Source: Megalobrama amblycephala
Taxonomy: Eukaryota > Chordata > Actinopteri > Cypriniformes > Xenocyprididae
Direction of reading: 5' to 3'
NCBI RefSeq assembly: GCF_018812025.1
Contig: NC_063045.1
Location: forward strand, 20,377,420-20,441,419
DNA length: 64,000 nt
The translations under genes were made by a program, and so were the position numbers. The notes under the pieces were generated by a model. The model saw nothing but the letters and a program-made list of their open reading frames with translations, was not told the origin of the DNA and searched no databases. Of this stretch, positions 32,788 to 55,555 are shown in pieces. Position 1 is the stretch's first letter, and every line of letters starts with the position of its first letter.

Positions 32788-33900
32788 GATGAGTGGTTGG
32801 GTGAGAGCAGTGATGTGTCTGGTGCCCAGTGGTTAGAGAGGAAGAGCATTCAGTTAAAGCAATGAGGTGGAGTTGAGCAAAACCTTGAGCGAGCGTGCGA
32901 AAAGTGAGTGCATATTCCGCACTCATTGTGCAGCGAGCATGTGAAAAGTGAGTGTGTATTCTGCCGCCGTCTTCCTCCCCTGGGTAAGTTCCAGAAACGC
33001 CTCCCCTTTAAACAACCTCTCTGAAATTCCGCATGAAAGCCTCAAATGACGGAAAGGCTGATCCATCCTCTCTCCATACCACCGTAATCCACTCCAGAGC
33101 TTTGCCAGTAAACAGTGAACAGACAAAAGCAATCTTCCCTGCCCCAGTGTATATAAAGCGGGTTGCTGACTGATAAAGAAAGAGCAGATGAACCGCCTTC
33201 GATAATGAACGCGATATTGCGTAGCTTATCAGTGAACTACGGCTCTGTTTATTAAATGCCGGTCCATTTGAAAGCAGGTGATGGCGATTTAGCAGTAATC
33301 AGGGAACCGGCTTTACTGACGAAATGCGCGTGACAATCGCATGCGATATATCGCCCAGCCCTAATTGCAATATAAATCCCTTACATTTAGCTGGATCACC
33401 GTCAAACTTCTCGGGAAGCGACAGACAGGGATTCCCCAGAGATGGCGTCTCTGCCGCGTGTGTTATGGCAGCCGCAGCCGGAGGTGGTGGTGCCACAGGA
33501 GCGGTGGTGTGGAGATTTTGCAAGGTTTTCACCAGCTCCTCCGTGAGAGAGGTAAGACTATTCAACTGGTGCTGATGGGTGAAGAGTTGGCTGGCCTGAG
33601 CTGACATCATAGCACACAGATGAGAGAAAGCCGCTGGATCTTGGTTTGGTGAAGTCTTCTGTAACGGGTCGTCACACGAAGTGGGATACATAAGCAGGCT
33701 TTTATTAACAGATCTCATGGTCATACAGGCAATGGTTAAACAGGGGCAAACAGGTATAGCAGAGGTGAGACAGAATCGTGGTCTTACAACAGGCAGTGGA
33801 TCAGGGCAGGCGGATATCAATCACAAGTCCAATAAACAGCAAACATTCCAAGGGCAGGCGGCAGAAGAATCGTAAACTAGGATCAATCAGGTTCAACAAC
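32350..33900 (-). mobile_element. Ty3/Gypsy retrotransposon remnant
   Basis: Minus-strand gag, protease-end and RT pieces lie in genomic order with deletions and frameshifts. Leader-like DNA follows at 33661-33900. An unrelated piece (about 33150-33365, with GCGATATATCGCCCAGCCCT) interrupts gag. No LTR pair is visible. It displaced exons 4 and 5 of protease locus B or landed beside their deletion. Confidence 0.8.
32923..33820 (-). pseudogene. Gypsy gag fragments
   Basis: 33820-33299 encodes a helical N-terminus with a Pro/Ala linker and the conserved NPCLSLPEKFDGDPAKCKGF motif of Gypsy capsid proteins. 33132-32923 continues in another frame ([20 protein letters not shown], then [19 protein letters not shown]). 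The two are separated by inserted DNA near 33150-33365. No zinc knuckle is seen. Confidence 0.8.
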
Positions 33901-34500
33901 AGGCAGACAGTCAGAATAACAAACGCTCAGAAATGTACACCGTGGCAATGATTGTCAATGAAAAATGAAGCAGCATAGGCCTAATGACTAATATATTTAA
34001 TTCAAATGAATATGTTCATTCTGATCTCTTTCATCAGGTCTCACACACACTGCAGCATTGTAGTTACTAGTTAAGTGATGAAATAATCATGTATGTTTAC
34101 AAGCCATGGCTTTCTCAGATTAATTCTGTACACAGCAATCATTAGAATATCTATTCTCCTGTCTCCGGAAAGGTTCGGATTTTGAAATTATCCTGCGAAT
34201 GCTTATTTTAACAGGCGTTTATTGTGTTAACAGCACATTGAAAATATACATAACCGGAAGAATCGATGCACTGCTTCTACGATAAAGGTCTATTTGCATA
34301 CCCATCCTAAACAGTAGGCTATGCGAAATTAGAATTAGACTTTTCTTCATATTTTAGTGTTGATGAATGTCATGGAACCTTTAAATCAGTCTAATGAACT
34401 ATTTTAATAATATTTTGTACTGTAGCGTATATAAATTATATACATAGAAAAGTGTCTCAGGGTAATACAAAAGTGAGTGGCCACAAGGATTATATAAGAA

Positions 34501-34690
34501 CACAAGGATTAGCAAGAATTGCTGCCACCTGACAGCTACTTTACATTCAAGGCTCCATGCAGCATAATCGTCAAGCCACAAAGATTATCAAATTTTATTA
34601 TCAGAGTTACTGACGCAACAAACTGAAAGAAAACAAACTTACTAGAAGCTCGGTGTTTCCACCCACTTTTTTTATATTTATACTGTGTTT
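34501..34690 (+). promoter_or_regulatory. Core promoter of protease locus C
   Basis: CACAAGGATTAGCAAGAA (34501-34518) matches locus A exactly. CCACCCACT and TTTATATTTATACTG (34671-34685) form the TATA region, ending 36 bases before the ATG at 34722. Spacing and order match locus A, apart from extra bases between the two blocks. Confidence 0.6.
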
Positions 34691-34721
34691 AGCCAGCAAG
34701 AGCTCATCGATCGTCATCATC

Positions 34722-44738
<10,017 letters not shown>

Positions 44739-44873
44739 TTGAATTAATTGCAGATAAAGTCGGGTGATTTCTGTTTTTTTAAAGTTGAGTTGATTTGCTG
44801 CCAAATCTTCATTCGATAAACATAATAATAATTATTGTAATATACATAAAAATGTGCTGTGTGCCTTTTTCTC

Positions 44874-44879
44874 AATAAA
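44874..44879 (+). terminator. Polyadenylation signal of locus C
   Basis: AATAAA lies 136 bases after the stop codon at 44736-44738, in an AT-rich stretch. Confidence 0.55.
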
Positions 44880-46450
44880 AAAATACAATAAAACAAAATA
44901 AAAATTACAGTGTAAACGTTACGAAATCATCTGGTCATAGCTATGTGGATGTGTTCACACAAGCTTTGCAATTCACCGGCATCATGAGATATTCTATGAT
45001 AGTTTGATTATAGAGTATATTTAAAACTATAGATGGAATTAATACCTTTTCATTGTATGACAGATTGACATTATCCTGAACAATGTATAAGCATTTGTTT
45101 CATGTGTCATAAAACAGAAAAGAGGCTCTTTCACACATCATATTCTTTTAATTTTCCTGGCAAAAACATCCCAAGTCCTTCACATAAAAATCAGTCTACA
45201 GGCTTACGTGGACAACTGAAGTCAGGGAAGTTCTCATTTATTAAAGTTTCTTAATCAACTGTTCAGACATTGGCAAAAAAAAAAAAAAAAAAAAAAAACG
45301 ATTAATACATGAAGATTCTTACATATAGTCCCTTTAAAGACATTTGAATCCTGGGGAAAAATGTAGCACAGTTTCCACAAAAATATTACATTGCACAAAT
45401 GTTTTCAACATAAAAAACTAGAAGAAAAACAAATAAAAGACTTCTTATATCTAAGAATCTTCCCAATCTCGAATTTTGAGCCAAAATTTTGAACAGCAGT
45501 GTAGTTTTTGGTCTATACACTACAAACTTTTATTGCAAAAATTCATACATATGGTGTGAATATAAGAAGTTTCAAAACATTGAAATGAACATTGCAACAT
45601 TGCCCTTAAGAAAAAGAAGTGTACTTCAAGTATACTTAAGTAATATTCAAGTATATAGTATACTATATTTTTTAATTATAATGATATATGGTGCAACAAT
45701 ACCCTCATATCATGATTCGATACATATCATGATACTGAACTCACAATACAATATTATTGCAATACTCCAAGACATATGGTAAAAGGTTAACAAAAAATGT
45801 ACTGTTGTTTAAAAAATGCTAAATTTGGTATTACATTGGAGGTGGGAATGAATAGGCTTGGTGTTGGTAACCCAATGCACAGGATAATGTTGACACCAGA
45901 ATAAAAATATTCATTATTCTAAAACTGAAATACAGAATTATTTTAGACAAATCCGCTTGCATTTTTAATTAATGTAGGCCACTTTTTTTTTTTACTGGTA
46001 TTGCATTATTATACATTATATTCAACATATTAGTAGTTTTATACTGCAAAATTTACTTGTTAGTTTACTTTAAGTGAACATAACATAATACTTATAGTTC
46101 ACCATTTATATATTATTTTTGCACTAAGTATACTACTGTGTTTCTATTTAGGTATTCACTTGAAATATACCTTTAACTGTACTCAGGGGTACTCTTAACT
46201 GTACTTTGTTATGCTCTGTTGTTTCAGGCTTTTGAGGAGTGCACATGTGTATGCAAAGCCTACAAAATATTATCAATTGACAAACTGTAAAATATAAGTT
46301 GACAGAGCCCTCTACTATAAACACTAATATGCTGATCAAAATCGTTCTAGATGCTGGCAGTGTGCAAAGCTACATCTGATGACAATAAAATCTTTCTGTA
46401 GGCCTGTGCTAATGATGTTACCATTAAAGGAGAGCATATAAATACAAAAT
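44880..46450. other. AT-rich intergenic repeat DNA
   Basis: No gene seen. A 30-base A-run lies at 45268-45298. The stretch 45600-46140 has AAGTATACTT and AAGTGAACAT motifs of the same style as the arrays at 14165 and 18780. Confidence 0.5.
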
Positions 46451-46457
46451 ACAGTGT

Positions 46458-49400
46458 TCGACATTAAGCCTTGTCATGTGCTTGTCCTTTGGACAATTAA
46501 ATTGGTCATTCACTTATCTGAGTAAAAAAGTTGCTTGTTTGAAAAAAAGAGGATTTATTTGTGGTGTAAATATAATTTATTCTGAAGCAAAATTCTCAAC
46601 ATTGTTCCATCAGCTTTTACATATTAAAATCTGCATATTTTTTTTTTACTTTTACAAAGAGCAGTTTTTCCCCTAATCTTACTAAATGTATGCTTCATCT
46701 CTTATTTCAAATTTTTACATTTGATCAATAAATTCAATAAGAAAAATAAGGCAGTGCTGCTACCCATCAAATTAAATAATTTACACTGAAAAATTACAAC
46801 TGCATCAAGCAATGTTATGAAATTCTTTAAATATTTTTGAATATACAAATAAGAAATGTTGGAAAAATTATACTTTTAAACATGAAACTGAACCACCAGT
46901 AGGTGGCAGAAAGTCTTAAGGCTGATTTATACTTCTGCGTCGACTGTATGCTGTAACTACAGAAGAGATTGTATGTAATAGGGAGATGAGAGGGTTTGTA
47001 TCTTTTACCATTAAGTTAGCCGTTGCGCTTTCTCCAATCACGTGCGGTACCTCTCAGCCTATCGTGTAATGGCAGTGACATCAGTTGCAACATTCCCTAG
47101 TCTGCCATCTCTTGAAAAAATACATTTTTATCAAGCTAAAATCTATATATAGTTCCCAACGAAAGTATTGTTTAGTGTAAAACATGGCAAACATGCTGTC
47201 GATTAATTAGCCATTTCCCCACAAAAGTTGTTTATTCAGCATAATGAAGCCTCTCATCCATTGACATCCATTCGAAAAAACGGCCTCTGATCTCCTGCCC
47301 TGCGTACCGCCAGGGGCAGGGCGTTAGCATTAGCTGTTACGCCTTTTTGGTTAAAGGTTGGGCATAGGCTGTGTGTAGCACACGTAGCCTGACGTGCACC
47401 CATAGCGTGCAACTCTTCAAAAATGTAACAACATATCAATTATATATGGTCCGCAAGCGCTGTGATTGGTCTGCTAGAACCCCTCCCTCAGGTCAAAAAA
47501 TGGGCGCGAAGCAAGCAGAGAAGAGTGAGCGTTTTCAAATTCCATATGAATGAAAAAACTCTCTGTTTCAGGGGACACACAACACCAAACTGCAACAAAA
47601 GTCGTTGCCTATTTGCCACCATCACTGCTGAAGCTTCTCTGACAACGTACATGACAAGCTGCTCAACATGAACGCGGACACTGGGTGCTTCTCAATATCC
47701 ATAATCGTTTCCTCAATCCTCCGTCCTCCATCCTATGACCCAGAAACCAATCGAACTAGCCATCTTGAAGGACATCTCAGTTCTCTAACTGCATCGCGAG
47801 GAGGCGAGGATCGAGGAGTGAGGAAGCTTCCTGATGAGCGAGGATACACAGGTGCATCCTTTGCGGAAGTCTTTCTTGTCGAAAAACCTGACGCACGTAA
47901 ACATTCTCCTCCCCCTTCATATCTGTCGCAATAATTTAAAGGTGACATAATATGCCCCTTTTGACAAGATGTAATATAAGTCTCTGGTGTCCCCAGAATA
48001 TGTCTGTGAAGTTTCAGCTCAAAATACCCCACAGATCATTTATTATAGCTTGTCAAATTTGCCTGATTTGGGTGTGAGCAAAATCAAGCCGTTTTTGTGG
48101 ATGAGTTGCTTTAAAAGCAAATGAGCTTGTGCTCCCCGCCCCCAAGCTCACTCGTCATTCCAATACACAGAGGCATACATAATGGAGGGTATGCATAGAC
48201 GTCACTTTCCCACTGGAATGCGCTCCCTCAGCTGGACTGAGTGGCAAAAAACCTACTGCATGACTTGATTTAATAAGGGAAACTGTGAAAACACGAGTAA
48301 AACAAACGATTATGGGCTCAAAAGTGTCCAGTGTCCTCCTTAAGACATGCCAAAGAAACCTAATCCATGGATATTGACATGCAGTCAGGAATCTTGTTTC
48401 CTGACATTTATATATACCCGATTTCGATGCAGAGGAAATAACGTTATATAAAGCAAATCGGCCTGTGAACGCTTTATACAATATAGGTAGGTATAAATCA
48501 GAGTGATCCCTTATATCAATGTTATATATTTCGTCATATCGTCCAGCCCTAAAACTTAAGTTTTTGTCAGTGTTTATTTAAAAACACCCATTTACGCAGA
48601 ATATAAGAGGGTAAATGTTTAATTGATGAGTTGTCAACAGAATATATAACAATACAATGTATGATCTTACCCCAAAATCCAACATTTTGACACAAAATGA
48701 TAACTGCAAAACATCATGTTTCTTTGCCTGGAGTCCAGCTGTTTCTGTGAATTGCAGCAACCTATTTGTTTATTTTTTCTGTAGCCTTCAGCAGTCTGTA
48801 AAAATATACCTCAGATTTTGTGTCAAAGCTATTTACAGTCAGTCGCAAAGCTTGCGTTTCCCATTTTGAATGTTTTGTTTGTTTTTCGCGATCCATTGAT
48901 CCATCTTTGAGAATCAATTTCTGTTCTGTGATAATGACTTACACATACTGGTATATGAATTTACCTAGCCACATTCCCTTCATAAATAAAATTGCACCAC
49001 TGCATCCTTAGTTGCTCAGATGCCAGGAAGTTTATGGAGACTTGTATGTTTGCTATTATATCCGTTAACAGATCAGTGATAATGTTTACATAGCTGAGAC
49101 ATATCACAAGCTCAGGGATGGTTGTTCTTGAGTGCTGCTGTCCTGCAGAGTTTTGCTCTGACACAACTTACCTTCCTTCACAGTTTTAGTAATCCTGAAG
49201 ACATTCAAGTGTGTTTGATCAGGGTTGTAGCTAAACTGCGGGACTGGTGTTGCTGCTGCACTCCAGGACCAGTGTTACTTGTCGCTTGAGAAAACAATGG
49301 AGGTGCCATGGGTGGAAACATACAGATTCAGGGGGCGGTAATATTATAAAAGTTCTTGCGTTTCTGCTTGTATTTTTTTCTGTTCTTGTTCCTCTTTTCA

Positions 49401-49866
49401 GTGATTCTACTTGTTAACAGCAGGTGTTCATCATTAATGATCAATCATCACTTAAATATTAACTCAATTATCTCACTGCAACACAGCGTCATTGTTACTT
49501 TTACTCTGTAGTGTGGACGCTCGAGGATGCTCCTGCAGGGTTGAAAGGTGTAAGCCTTAGTTCAACTAAGGCATTTAAGTAGCTTTTATAAATATACCCT
49601 AGAAAAAAACATTACTCTTGTGCATCTTGAGACAAAACAATGGCATTGACATATTATAAGATATGTCAGTGCAAGTTGCTTTCAGTTAAAACAGCTCAAA
49701 CATGCATTTTGATAAGGGAAATATGTAATAGAATCATGCTTGTGTTTTGGTGATGCCTTAGCAATTTTTGTTATTGATGTTTTAATTAGGCTACTTGCCC
49801 GGGTGGACAAGTAAAACTCTCTTTTACTTGCCGCTTCAAAAAAATCAAGCGTTAATGTCGAGCCTA
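46458..49866. repeat. Possible DNA element with GTTCGACATTAAG-type ends and nested repeats
   Basis: The left end GTTCGACATTAAGCCTTGTC is mirrored by AAGCGTTAATGTCGAGCC near 49850. Both sides also mention TTGTCC/GGACAA text. The pairing is tentative. Inside are a repeat beginning GGCTGATTTATACTTCTGCG (46921), a GC-rich block with CCTCCGTCCTCCATCC (47717), a reverse TTAA-type end at 47937, and a relative of the 21940-22030 repeat at 49385-49480. No gene recognised. Confidence 0.35.
47937..48150 (-). mobile_element. One end of a diverged TTAA-flanked element
   Basis: TTAAAGGTGACATAATATGC, then TAATATAAGTCT and GTCTGTGAAGTTTCAGCTCA, match the reversed right end of the elements at 22039, 24663 and 59561. 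It is a diverged subfamily. The other end is not found. Confidence 0.65.
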
Positions 49867-49869
49867 TGC

Positions 49870-51230
49870 TCAGCCCAGAAGCCCCAGCCAAATTTAACCC
49901 CTGACTGTACTTCAACTCTTTCCATTTTAAAAACTTTTATTGTAGCTTCCAGGGGCGCCGTTGGCACGGGGGATGGGGGGTCAGGACCCCCGCAGTTTTG
50001 AAAAGACAGAAATCGACCCCCGCACTTTTGATAAGGGCTGCTTCAATCAGTCACAATATATCATCTTTTAGCTTAGAATATTTTCTTTCAAATGAGACCA
50101 TTTTCACGTTTCTGTGAGCTTTCGTTCGTAAATAATCAGCTGTTTTGTCGCGGATGTGAACAGAAAATGCGCTCTCGAACGGAGAAACGCGCGATCTACA
50201 AACCATCATCGATCAAAGCGTGCTAACGTTTTAGGACAGGTCGATGGTATATAAATCATGCCCGAACGTTAGCGTTTGTCAATCAAGCCAAACCGTCCAT
50301 TCAGAAACCGAGAAATTTGACACTTTAAGGTAAGGAGGCTGATCTCTTGACGTGCGAGCTGACTTGACTGAAGTTTTCGTGAGGATTATAGTTTATGGAC
50401 TGTTTTGATTTCGGTAATTACATCTTGAAAGGCAAAAGCATTGATGGCATCTATAAAAGAGATATCTGAAATAGAAATTAAAGTGATATTGCCTCATCCA
50501 GTGGTGGACGCACGAGAGGAGATCTGTGTATTTAATTGGTATGTGTGTTCTGTAATACTTAATTTGCAATGCTTATCAGTGGCGTGCACTTTGAAAGTGA
50601 AAGTGCCTTTTGCGGTCGCATCGCGGTGCTCCCGTGTTCCTGATATGAACATAACAACATGTTGTCATAACAACCAACCCCCCCACCGGAGCGGTTTGGT
50701 CCCCCTCACTTTGAAAATGTCTCCTGCGCCAATGCTAGCTTCATGCATGCTTTTTTTTAATCAACACTTGAATGTGGGTAAGTTGAATTAAAAAAGCAAC
50801 ATTTTAAACAAAAAGAAAATCGAATTTTTGTCAAAGACTACATCTGGATCAGATTCAGAACGATGATCAAAACACAGATGGAGTTGATCGAGTTCATCAA
50901 CACCCCCAAAGCTTCACAGTTTTTCCTCTTCATGGGTTCGACATTTCATTCAGTAACATTAGCCAGTTTTGATTTACATGTTGTTTAATGTTTGATGATG
51001 GCATTGTTTTACATTTGCATAAGCAATCTTCTATCGCTTGTTTCTGCTTCTTCTTCACCTATGTTTTGGTCTGGAGATTCTGTACTAGAAGTACATAGCG
51101 TAATAGCACCCCCCTATCATAAAAAAAGTATGAAAAGTAAGTCAGTGGTGGTGGGGAAAGTAGGTTTGAAGTAAATTGCTATACACTACCAGTGGACTAG
51201 CCTACACAAAAATTCAAATACTCAGAATTA
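49870..51230. other. No recognisable gene
   Basis: A repeat-like block at 49960-50050 has two nearly equal GACCCCCGCA(G/C)TTTTGA phrases. The longest frame (50441-50791, 116 codons) has no domain I recognise. Confidence 0.45.
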
Positions 51231-51235
51231 GGAAC

Positions 51236-51566
51236 TGTAATACAGTTTGTAAATATGGGAAGAAGGAGGTGGGAACCAGCGAACATTCAACAAAGTTTTA
51301 ATACCAAAATAAACAAATACAAAACGAAAGTAATGCCGGTAGACACTCGCGGACATCTGCCGGCCACACAAACATAATAAAACATAAAATAAAGTCCAGG
51401 CCTGGTCCTCTCTCGTCCTTCACTGTCGTTGCTCCTCCTTTTATGCTCCTGGAGCTCCTCCGTGAGAGACTCAAGGCCGGTGCGCCTCCCAGGTGAAGCT
51501 CATTAACTCTTGCGCCACCGGCCTCGCGCCGTTCCCTCACGGCTCTCGCCCGCCCTGGTCGCCACA
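51236..51566 (-). repeat. 3' LTR of the TRIM-like element
   Basis: Starts TGTAATACAG and ends GTCGCCACA on the + strand. It is collinear with the other LTR except for small length differences (331 against 305 bases), and substitutions are scattered throughout, so the insertion is not brand new. Confidence 0.9.
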
Positions 51567-52104
51567 TACGCACATCGCTCCTCGCAGGCCGGGGGGTACT
51601 CCTCCGACTGCACTTACTCCCCCCCGGACGAGAGAGGGGAGAGAGGAAAAAGAAACAAAAAAAAATTCTGAGTCCGGTTCCCAGACACACTGCCGCTCGG
51701 TCCTCAGTCTGCCGAGAGGCTCTTCCTCGCGGTGCCATGCGATGGCACTGGACGTTCGGTGGACGGCCCGATCCTCGACCACCTCCTGGCGGCCGGGGAT
51801 GGCTCCTCCGGTTGAGGGCAGCCGGCAGCGAGTCCACCGTCCCCTGCTCCTCCCCTTCATGGCGGACGGTAGCAGGCTCCGGCCCACGGCAGACTACGGC
51901 ACTCCTCCGCTCCCTCCAGGATGGCAGCCACCCCACCTCGTCCCAGGAGCACGGCATCCAGGGTCTCCATCCCACCTTTCACAAGGCTCCAGTACCACCG
52001 CCTCAGGCAGCCTCTCGCGGTCTTCGCTCCCGCGCTGCCCGAACTCCGCAGCACCGCGATCCCCCTCAGCAGCGAGGGCTCTCCGACAGCATGTCCCTCC
52101 TTCC

Positions 52105-52122
52105 TCCCGGGTTTCGGCACCA
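52105..52122 (-). promoter_or_regulatory. Primer-binding site, tRNA-Phe
   Basis: TCCCGGGTTTCGGCACCA on the + strand is the exact 3' end of a eukaryotic tRNA-Phe including CCA, so its complement on the minus strand would bind the tRNA. It lies one base inside the 5' LTR. Confidence 0.85.
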
Positions 52123-52123
52123 A

Positions 52124-52428
52124 TGTAACACAGTTCGTAAATATGGGAAGAAGGAGGCGGGAACCGGCGAACATACAAAAAACGAAATACAAAACGAAAG
52201 TAATACCCTCGCGGACGTCCGCCAGCCACACAAACATAATAAAACATAAAATAAAGTCCAGGCCTGGTCCTCTCTCATCCTTCACTGTCGCCGCTCCTCC
52301 TTTTATGCTCCCGGAGCACCTCCGTGAGAGACTCAAGGCCGGTGCGCCTCACAGGTGAAGCTCATTAACTCTCACGCCACTGGCCTCGTGCCGTTCCCTC
52401 ACGGCTCTCGTCCGCCCTGGTCGCCACA
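52124..52428 (-). repeat. 5' LTR of the TRIM-like element
   Basis: Starts TGTAACACAG and ends GTCGCCACA on the + strand, the partner of 51236-51566. It is next to the primer-binding site. Confidence 0.9.
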
Positions 52429-52564
52429 GGAACATATCTGTTTTCTTTATAAATCAATATTTTCAAACAATGTAAGTTTATAAGACAGTATGTAAAACTA
52501 TGTGAAAGTATTTAATAGGCTACTCAATTAAAAGATTAAACACAACAACAATCCGATTATTCTT

Positions 52565-53175
52565 AGAATAAATTATACTTTTAAGTATATCTCAATAAAT
52601 AAAATATTGAGAACATGTATAGACCAAATGTACCTTGTCCAAATATAAATAGACTTTGTCAGTATATAAGTATACTTAAATGCAATTTTAAGTATATTTC
52701 TGAGAAGTACATAAACTATATTTGAGAAGTTAAAAAAATATATAAAAAAGTGAAAAAAGTACATTTCTATAATGTACTTAAAGTGCTATTTTCACGCACT
52801 ATTTTTGTACTTAATATACTAAAAAATCTTCTTTACTTCTTAAGATAATATTACATTTAAAAAAAATTATTTAGATACCACTTATAGTACATTTGAACCC
52901 ATAGTGTAAGTGGTAACTAATATATTTTTTAAATACAGAGATAGTAAATTAAAAGCACATTTTAGTTCATAATTCATGGTGTCTCAGAATAGCACAGTTG
53001 AGTACACTTAGATGATCTCAAGAACTACTAATGAAGAATTTTTAGTATATTAAGTACAAAATTAGTGCTCGCGAATAGAGCACTTTAAGTAGCAGTGTAC
53101 TTTTTTTCACCTTGGTACTATTTGTTTAAAAGAAGTATATTAATAGCACACTTGAATAAACTTTTTCGTAATTGG
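52565..53175. repeat. AT-rich AAGTATACTT-type repeat
   Basis: Many copies of AAGTATA, AAGTACA and TACTTAA occur without a clean period. Similar DNA continues at 54530-54570, 55026-55140 and 60462-60620, interrupted by locus D, a solo LTR and the DIRS copy. A T-run of about 24 lies at 53350-53374. Confidence 0.6.
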
Positions 53176-53758
53176 GAGAAATGCTATTTTACACTTAGAA
53201 TGTTCATACTGAGTATTTCTTGCCGATAAGATCTGCTATCTCTCTTTTTTACTTCATTAGTTAAGATTATAGTACTGTTTCCTGTTTACATCATGTGCAG
53301 CCAATATCTTGAGATTGTAGTCTGATATGGATTTTCTGCCTGATCTGGTTTTTTTTTTTTTTTTTTTTTTTTTTATTATTATTATACATTTTAAGATATG
53401 TTAATTTTGTTCAGTTAATTTAAAATCATGCTTGATTTGATCACAAGCGAGAGTATTTCATGTGCAAATTTAGCTGTTTTAGCTATTGACAGACAGTTGT
53501 GGAGCTTATGAGCTCGGCTGTGCCACACAGCTGTGACTGTTCAACCACATCCACCCTGGCCACGGTGAAAATTTTCAACGCAAGCTTTTTTCTTTTGATG
53601 TTGTCAAAAGTAGTAAAACAATTATTTTTATTATTTATTTTATTATTTATTATTTTAGTTGCATGCACTGTAATACAATTCTCAATTTTCCATCTACATT
53701 TTCTGTAAGAATTTTAGCACCAGAGAAACAGTAATATAACAGTACAGTAAATATATTA

Positions 53759-54117
53759 AGGTCAGTGATTATATAGCACAGAAGCCAACCCCCAGACCTT
53801 ATATGGTTTCTCTTCAGAGGAACTGGCAGCATGTCTGTGGTGGATTCCTCATTCCGATGAGTTTGTCTTTACTGCAGCAGCACAATGTCGAAAGAAGTAG
53901 TGTATTGTTTGGAAATGTCCATCATGGCATTTGATATACTCTAAAAGAAAAAAGATTATTATATTAATACAAAATATTTAATATTAACAGATCAGAGATT
54001 TTGACAGTTGTGGATAGTGCACATGACCTAAAAAAATAAGACATCGAGGTGATGTACTACTACCAGCATCCAGACATTACTGTGGAACCTGTTATGAATG
54101 ACATTATGCTATTAAGG
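53759..54117 (+). pseudogene. Protease locus D, exon 2-3 relic
   Basis: An exon 2-like stretch (about 53759-53900) still reads GAAGCC, then CCCAGACCTTATATGGTTTC and GTCTGTGGTGGATTCCTCAT. It has lost bases at the IVNG region and once after CTCATT, and has extra bases at the His57 region (GCAGCAGCACAATGT), so the frame is broken. Exon 3 (53991-54117) keeps ILTVVDSAHDL, then a TAA stop, then YYYQHPD and NDIMLLR with Asp102 and donor GTAAC. Exons 1, 4 and 5 are absent. Clear pseudogene. Confidence 0.88.
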
Positions 54118-54572
54118 GTAACAATCTCTACTCATTTCAAAATGATATATTAGAGAAAATATTTATACAATAACATTTATCTTTAAAAATAAATATGGGA
54201 TATATTACTTGTAAGCAAGAGATACAGTTGGTCAGTCATTATCGCAAAATAAACTGGCCAAGTGTATGCTGTATTTAGCACAGCTGTAAATTATTTTATA
54301 ATCTTACATTTACAGTAACTTAAAACTTCTGCGAAGGAAAACAAAAATAGCCCATGACTACAATGTACAAATCTATTGACATGACAAACAAACAACATTG
54401 CAGCAATTAATACTAAAATCCACTGAGATAATTTCCACTTCAGTCAATAATAAGATGAAAGATGGTGGCAGTTGTGTTTGTGACAGAGGCATCCCTAGTG
54501 AAAAAGTTACATGCTTAACTAATTACATAGTGTGTTATACATTTGTGTTATAAATATACTTTGTGTTATAAG

Positions 54573-55024
54573 TGTTACACCACAGAAGGGTCGGAGACAG
54601 GAATTCACACACAGGGTTGTTTATTGATACCAGTAGAGCAAAACAGCAGTGCAGGTGAGTAAAACTTAAAGCAGTGATGATGAATGGAGTGTAGAATAGA
54701 GATACTGTCCTTTTGTGGTTGCAGAAGTGGTGAACTTGACTGACGCTGGAGGAACTTGATGTTGGAGACGGAGAACACTCACACACAGACAGGAATTCAC
54801 ACGAGGAGAGCTGGAGACAGGTAAGTAGATCGCTTGGAGTCCTTAAGGTAAGCATACAGGTAAGTCTAGATGCAAACGAAGACCAGACACTGGAGTGGCG
54901 CATGTGAGTGTTCTTTATACTGTGGGTGATGAGGTGCTGATGAGGTGCAGGTGCCGGTGATCAGTGCTCTGGTGACTGGGTGCGCTATGATTGGTTGACG
55001 GTGGAGCCTGGCGTGTCTGTGACA
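54573..55024 (-). mobile_element. Solo LTR
   Basis: The + strand reads TGTTACACC at one end and TGTGACA at the other (452 bases). The flanks ATAAG and GTAAG agree at four of five bases. It has a TCTTTATACTG box on the + strand and no internal coding region. The style is that of fish Gypsy LTRs. It lies within AT-rich AAGTATACTT repeat DNA. Confidence 0.65.
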
Positions 55025-55254
55025 GTAAGTATACTTTATTTGTGCTATATAAGTACACTTTATTTGTGATTTTACATTACAAAATAATTACTAGTGTCTT
55101 CAGAACACACAAGCAATATACAATGAATATATTATTTTACAGGTAATAGTATATACTGTATGCCCAGTACCTTTGGCTTATTCCAAATACTCGGCCCTTT
55201 CTGGTGCCTGCTCAAGTTCAGTCGTTCCCCAGCCGTGGCATGGCGCGGTTGAAT

Positions 55255-55555
55255 TGTTCCCCCATACGCAGTACGAGTGAAATATCGAAAGGGAACTTAC
55301 TCGGTTACTAACGTAACCTCGGTTCCCTGAGATATGGAATGAGTACTGCGTTACTTGCCGTGCCATGAGGCTGCGGCTTAGGTTGTCGCTTCAGTCGATA
55401 TGGCCTGATGGCCTATGGCGACTCGCCCGCTTATATAGCACATTACCCCGCCCCTTTTGGCGGGAATGTGCGCGCGCTCTCTTCTCATAGGCTGCGCAGC
55501 TGAGCCGTGCCGCCATTGGTTCAACAACTTGTCTATGAGTGAACCAATGACGGTG
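55255..55555. repeat. Reversed ICR and terminal repeat at the left of DIRS copy 2
   Basis: 55255-55355 is the joined-ends region in the opposite sense to copy 1, with the AAC core at 55294-55296 (GGGAACTTACTCGG). 55400-55555 matches the right terminal repeat (59310-59466) in the same orientation, not inverted. So the element ends in direct instead of inverted repeats. Confidence 0.88.

Larger units (their letters stand above)
51236..52428 (-). mobile_element. Complete short LTR retrotransposon (TRIM-like), tRNA-Phe primed
   Basis: Two LTRs (51236-51566 and 52124-52428) flank only 557 bases. GGAAC is duplicated exactly at both outer sides (51231-51235 and 52429-52433). On the minus strand the 5' LTR is followed by a site complementary to TCCCGGGTTTCGGCACCA (+ strand 52105-52122), the 3' end of vertebrate tRNA-Phe with CCA. 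The internal region is GC-rich and has long frames on both strands, but no gag or pol motif. This is a terminal-repeat retrotransposon in miniature that must be moved by another element's proteins. Confidence 0.9.

Noticed and set aside
52105..52122. Could be the 3' end of a tRNA-Phe gene
   Set aside because: Only the last 18 bases including the CCA are present, CCA is not encoded in eukaryotic tRNA genes, and the position one base inside an LTR identifies a primer-binding site.
51298..52358. Several 100-225-codon frames on both strands in the short LTR element
   Set aside because: They span LTR boundaries, overlap on both strands and carry no gag, protease or polymerase motif. GC-rich composition explains them.
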